NCBI GenBank assembly: GCA_930367205.1
Contig: OV884009.1
Location: 31,691,841-31,755,840 of the forward strand
Source: Acanthosoma haemorrhoidale
Lineage: Eukaryota > Arthropoda > Insecta > Hemiptera > Acanthosomatidae
Direction: 5' to 3'
Length of the DNA: 64,000 nt
Numbering within the stretch: the first letter of the stretch is position 1; each line of letters opens with the position of its first letter. The notes below the pieces were generated by a model. The model made no database searches and was not told the origin of the DNA. It saw nothing but the letters and a program-made list of their open reading frames with translations. Shown piece after piece: positions 63,969 through 64,000 of the stretch. The position numbers were made by a program, and so were the translations under genes.

Positions 63969-64000
63969 CTAAAACAAAATTTAATAAATAGTACATAAAT

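Overview
The window is AT-rich eukaryotic nuclear DNA, almost certainly from an arthropod and most likely an insect. It holds part of one large split gene on the minus strand. I joined 32 exons between 63,968 and 136, all bounded by AG/GT splice sites. Every one of the 31 junctions keeps the reading frame, giving 6,150 nt of continuous coding sequence (2,049 whole codons) with no stop. The protein is an apolipophorin (apoLp-II/I precursor, large lipid transfer protein family), the lipid-carrying scaffold of insect lipophorin. The window starts inside the lipoprotein N-terminal helical domain. It runs through the open beta-sheet domains and ends in the long apoB-like amphipathic region. The 5' part (roughly 430-500 codons, judged from the usual family length) and the 3' part lie outside the window, so no promoter, signal peptide or poly(A) site of the gene is visible.

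Layout, in gene order from high to low coordinates: 63,968-54,818 encodes the helical domain; 54,421-46,825 encodes the open beta-sheet domains, with the probable furin-processing region near 52,090; 44,819-136 encodes the amphipathic region with recurrent TPF(E)-type motifs. Introns range from 83 bp to about 4.5 kb and make up about 90% of the window.

The introns are full of mobile-element debris. There is a Tc1-like element inserted in a TA microsatellite (17,040-18,594), a nearly intact mariner (39,073-40,370), an ORF1-only LINE copy with target-site duplication (30,799-31,843), and a LINE 3' end (8,800-9,305). LINE reverse-transcriptase remnants lie at 42,900-43,600 and 52,400-53,250, a Ty3/gypsy RNase H remnant at 27,200-27,561, and a repeat-associated ORF remnant at 37,230-38,060. 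There are also several tRNA-derived SINEs, three fold-back palindromes, a 21-22 bp minisatellite, and a GC-rich island (24,320-25,345) carrying a TATA-like box on one strand and a tRNA-like SINE head on the other.

I found no second host gene, no true tRNA or rRNA gene, no CRISPR array and no bacterial-type operon. I also found nothing that clearly amounts to an undescribed system. The least explained items are the GC-rich island, the half-LINE, the 27/17/10-bp repeat family and the missing canonical furin motif.
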